From: CAYQQJ01 sp964419935
Lineage (GTDB): Bacteria; Pseudomonadota; Gammaproteobacteria; Pseudomonadales; Cellvibrionaceae
Length of the DNA stretch: 36,590 nt
Assembly (NCBI GenBank): GCA_964419935.1
Contig: CAYQQJ010000035.1
Coordinates: 1 to 36,590 of the forward strand
Direction: 5' to 3'
Positions 33,291 to 36,590 of the stretch are shown in pieces (positions within the stretch are counted from its first letter, which is position 1; each line of letters starts with the position of its first letter). Below the pieces are notes generated by a model. That model did not search any database. It was not told the origin of the DNA and saw only the letters and a program-made list of their open reading frames with translations. The position numbers and the translations under genes were made by a program.

Positions 33291-34268
33291 ATGCCAAAGC
33301 CCAGAAAGCAGCTCATTTCATTGGACGCCACACCCTATTACCACTGCACGTCCCGTTGTGTTCGCCGGGCCTTTCTGTGTGGTAGTGATATCGTCACCGG
33401 CAAATGCTTCGAACACCGCCGCCAGTGGATCGAAGACCGAATTTTGGCGCTCGCAGAGATCTTTGCCATTGATGTGTGCGCCTATGCCGTCATGTCCAAT
33501 CATCATCACCTGGTACTGCACATCAACAAGCCCAAGGCTCTGCAGTGGGCGAACCATGAAGTCTGTGAACGATGGCATCAGCTGTACAAAGGCACGTTGC
33601 TGACTCAGAAATACCTCAGGAACGATCCTTTAACAGAGGCAGAGCTTCACGCCGTCAATGAACGGCTCGATCTATGGCGAATTCAGCTCTGTGACATCAG
33701 CTGGTTCATGCGAGCGCTAAATGAGCCCATTGCCCGCCAAGCCAACGCCGAAGACCAATGTACCGGCCGGTTCTGGGAATCCCGCTTCAGCTCCCAAGCT
33801 TTGCTGGATGAAAAGGCCTTGGCAGCCTGTATGGCTTACGTCGACCTAAATCCTGTTCGCGCCAAATTGGCTGAGACGCCAGAAACGTCTGAGCACACGT
33901 CCATCAAGTCCCGCATCCGCGAGCTTAAGGGCAGTGGAGACCAGCCAGACAGCCTGATGCCATTCGTTGGCAATCCTCGAGAACCCATGCCCGCAGGCCT
34001 TCCATTCCGGCTCCAGGACTACATTGAGCTGGTTGATTGGAGTGGCCGTATTATCCGAGAAGATAAGCGTGGCGCCATTGCCGCGAATCTTCCGCCGATC
34101 CTGGATCGGCTCGATATCGAACCGAAACATTGGCTCTTTCTGGTGACCAAGTTTGAAAGCCAGTTCAAAGGCTTGGTCGGTTGCGCCCACCGGTTGAAGG
34201 CTGCATCGAAGCAACTGGGTTATCAACGTACGCCTGGCTTGGCTTCCTGTAGGGCTGTTCTAACCTAG
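33291..34268 (+). CDS. REP-associated tyrosine transposase (RAYT-like)
   Basis: A 325-residue Y1 transposase of the IS200/IS605-related REP-associated group. The HUH motif is in YAVMSNHHHLVLHINK (residues 65-80), and the catalytic Tyr is likely Y183 in ACMAYVDLNPVRAKL. A C-terminal extension of about 120 residues is present. AAGGAGG lies 10 nt upstream of the chosen ATG. RAYTs usually act on short palindromes (REPs) in their own genome; no clear REP pair was seen on its flanks here. It is intact in frame. Confidence 0.88.
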   Translation: MPKPRKQLISLDATPYYHCTSRCVRRAFLCGSDIVTGKCFEHRRQWIEDRILALAEIFAIDVCAYAVMSNHHHLVLHINKPKALQWANHEVCERWHQLYKGTLLTQKYLRNDPLTEAELHAVNERLDLWRIQLCDISWFMRALNEPIARQANAEDQCTGRFWESRFSSQALLDEKALAACMAYVDLNPVRAKLAETPETSEHTSIKSRIRELKGSGDQPDSLMPFVGNPREPMPAGLPFRLQDYIELVDWSGRIIREDKRGAIAANLPPILDRLDIEPKHWLFLVTKFESQFKGLVGCAHRLKAASKQLGYQRTPGLASCRAVLT

Positions 34269-34485
34269 CCCCTCAATCCCCTCCATTAACGCGCTGTGTT
34301 CGAATGGGCAGAGTTATCCGCGCCCGCGAATCGGCAACATGACACCTATAGACACCTATATCTTCATCAGTAAATTTTTCCGCATCTCCGGTTCTATTCT
34401 CGACGCTATCGCGAGCACTGCGGAAGCAACGCACCCTGACTTCCGTTAAGATGGCTGTCTTGTTTATTCTAAATTTAACGTTCTG
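34269..34485. other. Gap between transposase and cassette array
   Basis: No convincing gene. A 10-bp tandem duplication, GACACCTATA twice, occurs near 34340-34360. This is the left (3') end of the cassette array, where a further degraded cassette may have been; no attC could be read. Confidence 0.45.
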
Positions 34486-34588
34486 ATATAACGCTGAGCA
34501 CAGCGGTAACGTTTTGCATAGTGAGGAACGAGCGACGCAAAAGGTTATCCGGCGCACGAAGTGCGCGTACTGCTGCGACTTGTTATTG
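34486..34588 (-). other. Integron attC site 5 (array 3' end)
   Basis: On the minus strand this begins with the core AATAACAAG and ends in AGCGTTAT, as attC sites do. A stem of GCGTCGCTCGTTCCTCACTATGC-type sequence lies in the middle with flanking CGTTTTGC/GCAAAAGG complementarity. The centre is nearly identical to the centre of attC site 2. It is the least regular of the five sites at the outer arms. Confidence 0.65.
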
Positions 34589-34637
34589 CAAATGTGAAGC
34601 TGCAGGCTTGAAGCCGACAGCGCCACGATTATTGTTT

Positions 34638-34811
34638 TTACTGCACTACCCAAGAACTGATGAACTTCCCAGGCTGCACCAATGGTGTTCGATCTTTGCC
34701 AGAGACTACAACGAAACCACGTTGAGTTAAACTTGAATTTACTCCGCCACCAGCCAAGTTGTTGGATGCTGGCTGATTGTACGCCGGGTAAACAGCCCCA
34801 CAACCAACCAT
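34638..34811 (-). CDS. Cassette-encoded 57-residue hypothetical protein
   Basis: An open frame that starts 12 nt after attC site 4 ends and stops 50 nt before attC site 5 begins, as expected for a cassette gene. The product (MVGCGAVYPAYNQPASNNLA and so on) contains a Cys at position 4 and ends FISSWVVQ; it has no recognised family. Longer frames that cross attC sites were discounted. It could be a degraded cassette rather than an expressed one. Confidence 0.4.
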   Translation of the reverse strand: MVGCGAVYPAYNQPASNNLAGGGVNSSLTQRGFVVVSGKDRTPLVQPGKFISSWVVQ

Positions 34812-34822
34812 AATTTCAAAAG

Positions 34823-34921
34823 CTATAACGCCTGCGATATGCGGCCGAAGTGAAGGCGCAAAGCGCCGTAACGGAGGTCCGGCCACAGCTTGCTGTGGCG
34901 TACATAATTGCATTGTTATGT
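34823..34921 (-). other. Integron attC site 4
   Basis: On the minus strand it begins ACATAACAATGC and ends GCAGGCGTTATAG, the canonical attC pattern of R box, spacer and GCGTTA end. A long imperfect stem is formed inside (for example GGCGCTTTGCGCC). It starts 10 nt past the stop of the neighbouring cassette gene. Confidence 0.75.
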
Positions 34922-34930
34922 TTTCCGTGA

Positions 34931-35212
34931 TTAGCCAGCGCTGCCAACACCAATAGCAATAGCTACTACTATAGCGAGGATTGCCAAGACGCTGCTTATT
35001 ATGATTGAAGCTATGGCGATGTGGTTCGAATTCTTGGAGATCTGGACAGCCTTGCTAGCTTCTTGTTCAGCTTTTTCCGCTTTACTTACTAAGCTTTCGA
35101 TCAGCTCAGTTTGACGCACGGCTTCCCGTGCAGATGTCGTAATGGCGACATCCTTTTCAGCCTCACGCTGAATTCGGTGTAGAAAAGCTTTTGACGGCCC
35201 TTTCTCAAACAC
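34931..35212 (-). CDS. Cassette-encoded membrane-anchored hypothetical protein
   Basis: A 93-residue protein with a charged coiled-coil-like N-terminal part (LVSKAEKAEQEASKAVQISK) and one strongly hydrophobic helix at the C-terminus (IAIASIIISSVLAILAIVVA), so probably tail-anchored. The start is a GTG with AAGGAGATAGGATT immediately upstream. The gene fills the cassette between attC sites 3 and 4, starting 27 nt after the former and stopping 10 nt before the latter. No known family. Confidence 0.65.
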   Translation of the reverse strand: MFEKGPSKAFLHRIQREAEKDVAITTSAREAVRQTELIESLVSKAEKAEQEASKAVQISKNSNHIAIASIIISSVLAILAIVVAIAIGVGSAG

Positions 35213-35238
35213 AATCCTATCTCCTTATTACCTTGCGA

Positions 35239-35321
35239 ACATAACGCCCCCAAGCAGGGGCATATTTTGCGTTTTGAGCGCAGCGAAGCAAAATATGTCC
35301 CACTGCCTTGGATTGTTAGGC
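35239..35321 (-). other. Integron attC site 3 (best preserved)
   Basis: On the minus strand: core GCCTAACAATCC, then CAAGGCAGTGG, a central palindrome (ATATTTTGC and GCAAAATAT), then CCCCTGCTTGGGGG and core GCGTTATGT. The arms are complementary with one unpaired extra base, the hallmark of attC. The stop codon of the upstream cassette gene lies inside the first core (GCCTAA), a common arrangement in cassettes. Confidence 0.88.
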
Positions 35322-35855
35322 TTGCGGTGCATTGTAGGACATTATGGCTACAAGGCCCGAGCCAGGCTCTTTGGATACTGTAATTACCCACTGCTCCATT
35401 AATTGGTCGCCGCGAAAGATCTGATACGATGTCGTCGTTAAATGCTCTGATTCTGAAACAATTTCTTTTTTGAAGCTAAATCCAGAGTTTTCTGGTGGCA
35501 GCCAGGCTTCCATGCCAGCAATCAGTGTTTCAGGACTACCTTGGTGTATAAAAACTGAACATAGACCACGAGTTTGAGACGCTATGGCAAATTGACCATG
35601 TTCATTGGTCGAGACCCACGCTTGTCCTTTATGGCCTTGCAGGTATTGGCTAGCAGCCGCTTTACCTGCTTTAGTAAAGCCCAAGTCTTTGGCTTGCTTT
35701 TTAACCAATGAAGGTTGAGCTCGAGCTGAAACGCAGGCGCTCATATAGAGTTGAATTGGGTAGGACTTTCGTAGAGCCAAAGATTCAGAACTACCTTGAT
35801 CGGCTTGTGCTGCAAATGAAGATAGTGCTATTAACAATACCAAGAAAATTTTCAT
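35316..35855 (-). CDS. Cassette-encoded secreted hypothetical protein
   Basis: A 179-residue exported protein (signal peptide MKIFLVLLIALSSFAAQAD). The mature part has three Cys positions and a mixed composition (LYMSACVSARAQPSLVKKQA, GLCSVFIHQGSPETLIAGME, YQIFRGDQLMEQWVITVSKE). I recognise no family. An ATG 12 nt upstream (35867) is also possible. The gene begins soon after attC site 2 and its stop lies in the first core of site 3, which strongly supports a real cassette gene in the minus orientation. Confidence 0.7.
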   Translation of the reverse strand: MKIFLVLLIALSSFAAQADQGSSESLALRKSYPIQLYMSACVSARAQPSLVKKQAKDLGFTKAGKAAASQYLQGHKGQAWVSTNEHGQFAIASQTRGLCSVFIHQGSPETLIAGMEAWLPPENSGFSFKKEIVSESEHLTTTSYQIFRGDQLMEQWVITVSKEPGSGLVAIMSYNAPQA

Positions 35856-35877
35856 AGATGGTCTCATTATTCTTTTA

Positions 35878-35962
35878 GCCTAACGCTTGTAGCACGCGCA
35901 CAGGTAAGCATAGCGAGGAACGAGCGACGCTTACCTGTGTCGCGTGACTGCACTTGTTACAG
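35878..35962 (-). other. Integron attC site 2
   Basis: On the minus strand: core CTGTAACAAG and end AAGCGTTAGGC. A long stem, CACGCG and CACAGGTAAGC, pairs with GCTTACCTGTG and CGCGTG with one extra base, enclosing the loop GTCGCTCGTTCCTCGCTAT. The same loop occurs in site 5. Confidence 0.85.
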
Positions 35963-36061
35963 CGGCGATTCGCGGGCTTTGCTACCCCACGTTGCGGAGC
36001 GCCAGCGGAGCCGCTGCTGATAAATGGGACGGTAAGAATGTAGAACTTTCCGGCCCGCCAT
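35957..36061 (-). CDS. Possible tiny cassette ORF (34 residues)
   Basis: In the cassette between attC sites 1 and 2 the only minus-strand frame of any length starts MAGRKVLHSYRPIYQQRLRW and stops in the first core of attC site 2 (CTGTAA), as in the better-supported cassette to its left. It is short, Arg-rich and has no good ribosome site, so this cassette may be non-coding. A longer plus-strand frame starts inside an attC site and is not favoured. Confidence 0.25.
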   Translation of the reverse strand: MAGRKVLHSYRPIYQQRLRWRSATWGSKARESPL

Positions 36062-36237
36062 TTTTCTTACTGGCACACCATGCAGAATGCTATGTCGGTG
36101 CCGAATTGCCTTACTTTAACGGAAGCACCAGGAACAGCGCCACCGATTTTGCCACCTGTTTAACTCGCCGAGTGCGAGCCCGAAATTGCCGCGAACTTGA
36201 AGCTCCTGAACTACTTAAAAGCTCCTCTCGCAGAGCC

Positions 36238-36295
36238 TTGTAACGCGAAGCTCAGCCGTGCGCTTTAGCGCATCGGCTGGAGCGTATTGTTACAT
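36238..36295 (-). other. Integron attC site 1
   Basis: On the minus strand: TGTAACAATAC, arm GCTCCAGCCG with one extra C relative to CGGCTGAGC, stem TGCGC/GCGCA with TAAA loop, and end CGCGTTACAA. A compact attC with a 4-nt apical loop. It follows the first cassette gene by 34 nt. Confidence 0.8.
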
Positions 36296-36328
36296 TTGGC
36301 TACGCAGTGCCCTAATGGAACATAGAAT

Positions 36329-36502
36329 CTAAGAACCTCTATGGTAATGCGTCGCCTCCAAGCACTCATGATATAGATCTAAGAATTTTTTTCGATATTC
36401 AGGATCTGTGGAGGGAACCCCCTCTTTGTGAGCGATCAACTTAGCTAGATCTAAAGCAACAGACTCTTTTGAAGCGAAATTTAGTTCTGCTTTATCTGAC
36501 AT
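36329..36502 (-). CDS. Cassette-encoded small hypothetical protein
   Basis: A 57-residue protein starting MSDKAELNFASKESVALDLA and ending HECLEATHYHRGS. A strong GGAGGAG lies 5-11 nt before the ATG at 36500-36502. A longer frame from 36562 would run into the IS terminus. It is helical and charged, with a Cys and two His near the C-terminus, and no family that I recognise. It is the first cassette in view, immediately downstream of the IS21-like end. Confidence 0.6.
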   Translation of the reverse strand: MSDKAELNFASKESVALDLAKLIAHKEGVPSTDPEYRKKFLDLYHECLEATHYHRGS

Positions 36503-36535
36503 TTGACTCCTCCCATGGAGTGTTGATGAATCTGA

Positions 36536-36590
36536 TGTCAATGGCCATCTATTTTGACCCACTTTTGGCCATTACTTTTGACCCACCGTG
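36536..36590 (+). mobile_element. IS21-family-type element terminus (partial, cut by window end)
   Basis: The window ends with TGTCA followed by two near-identical 21-bp repeats 24 bp apart, TGGCCATCTATTTTGACCCA (36542) and TGGCCATTACTTTTGACCCA (36566), differing at three bases. Multiple terminal repeats with a TTTTGACCCAC core are typical of IS21-family ends that bind IstA. The element would extend beyond the right edge. The call rests on pattern recall. Confidence 0.5.

Noticed and set aside
34273..34803. 176-residue minus-strand frame at the left of the array
   Set aside because: It runs straight through attC site 5, has no ribosome site, and has an unlikely composition; a shorter cassette-like frame fits better.
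35944..36243. 99-residue plus-strand frame in the cassette region
   Set aside because: It begins with GTG inside an attC site and ends in another, opposite to the cassette direction; kept only as an unlikely alternative.
34486..36295. CRISPR array
   Set aside because: The repeats are palindromic, unequal in length and spaced by gene-sized segments; they lack the regular short repeat-spacer pattern.

Overview
The window looks like chromosome of a marine, polymer-degrading gammaproteobacterium. The evidence is a SulP transporter, a large TonB-dependent receptor, a TRAP uptake system with a catabolic operon, a sulfatase, a GH16 remnant and a gammaproteobacterial-type second EF-G. A cellvibrionad-like host is my inference; no rRNA or other taxonomic marker is present.

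Layout. (1) 69-5259, minus strand: DUF2254 membrane protein, Dps ferritin, GNAT/FemAB-like acyltransferase, SulP anion transporter. (2) 5657-11405, plus strand: a polar-feature lipoprotein, a 930-residue TonB-dependent receptor and a periplasmic protein that looks like two TonB C-terminal modules; this reads as one outer-membrane acquisition locus. (3) 11601-14781: small membrane protein, VOC protein, chemoreceptor and SugE/Gdx exporter, with a G-quadruplex-capable tandem repeat between the first two. (4) 14999-24637: TRAP transporter (dctM, dctQ, dctP) divergent from an operon of iron-type alcohol dehydrogenase, CoA-acylating methylmalonate-semialdehyde dehydrogenase, D-2-hydroxyacid dehydrogenase and FAH-family hydrolase, closed by a convergent IclR regulator. 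It is probably one carboxylate catabolic module. (5) 24914-29364: MITE-like repeat, truncated GH16 laminarinase-like gene, outer-membrane barrel protein, DUF4256 protein, sulfatase and small membrane protein. (6) 29920-32066: second elongation factor G with a strong terminator. (7) 32235-36590: accessory island with an istB remnant, a vapBC toxin-antitoxin operon with a readable promoter and operator, a REP-type tyrosine transposase, and then a minus-oriented integron gene-cassette array with five attC sites. The window stops inside what looks like an IS21-family terminus.

The most interesting part is the cassette array at 34486-36502. It holds five recombination sites of the attC type and four or five tiny cassettes with unrecognised products. 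No integrase is in view; it would be expected beyond the right edge. The second notable structure is a mobile-looking palindromic element present as two inverted copies of different length (7409-7516 and 24914-25121). The third is the TRAP catabolic module, whose alcohol and aldehyde dehydrogenases resemble the DddB/DddC pair of DMSP degradation but whose other enzymes point to a 2-oxo or 2-hydroxy acid.
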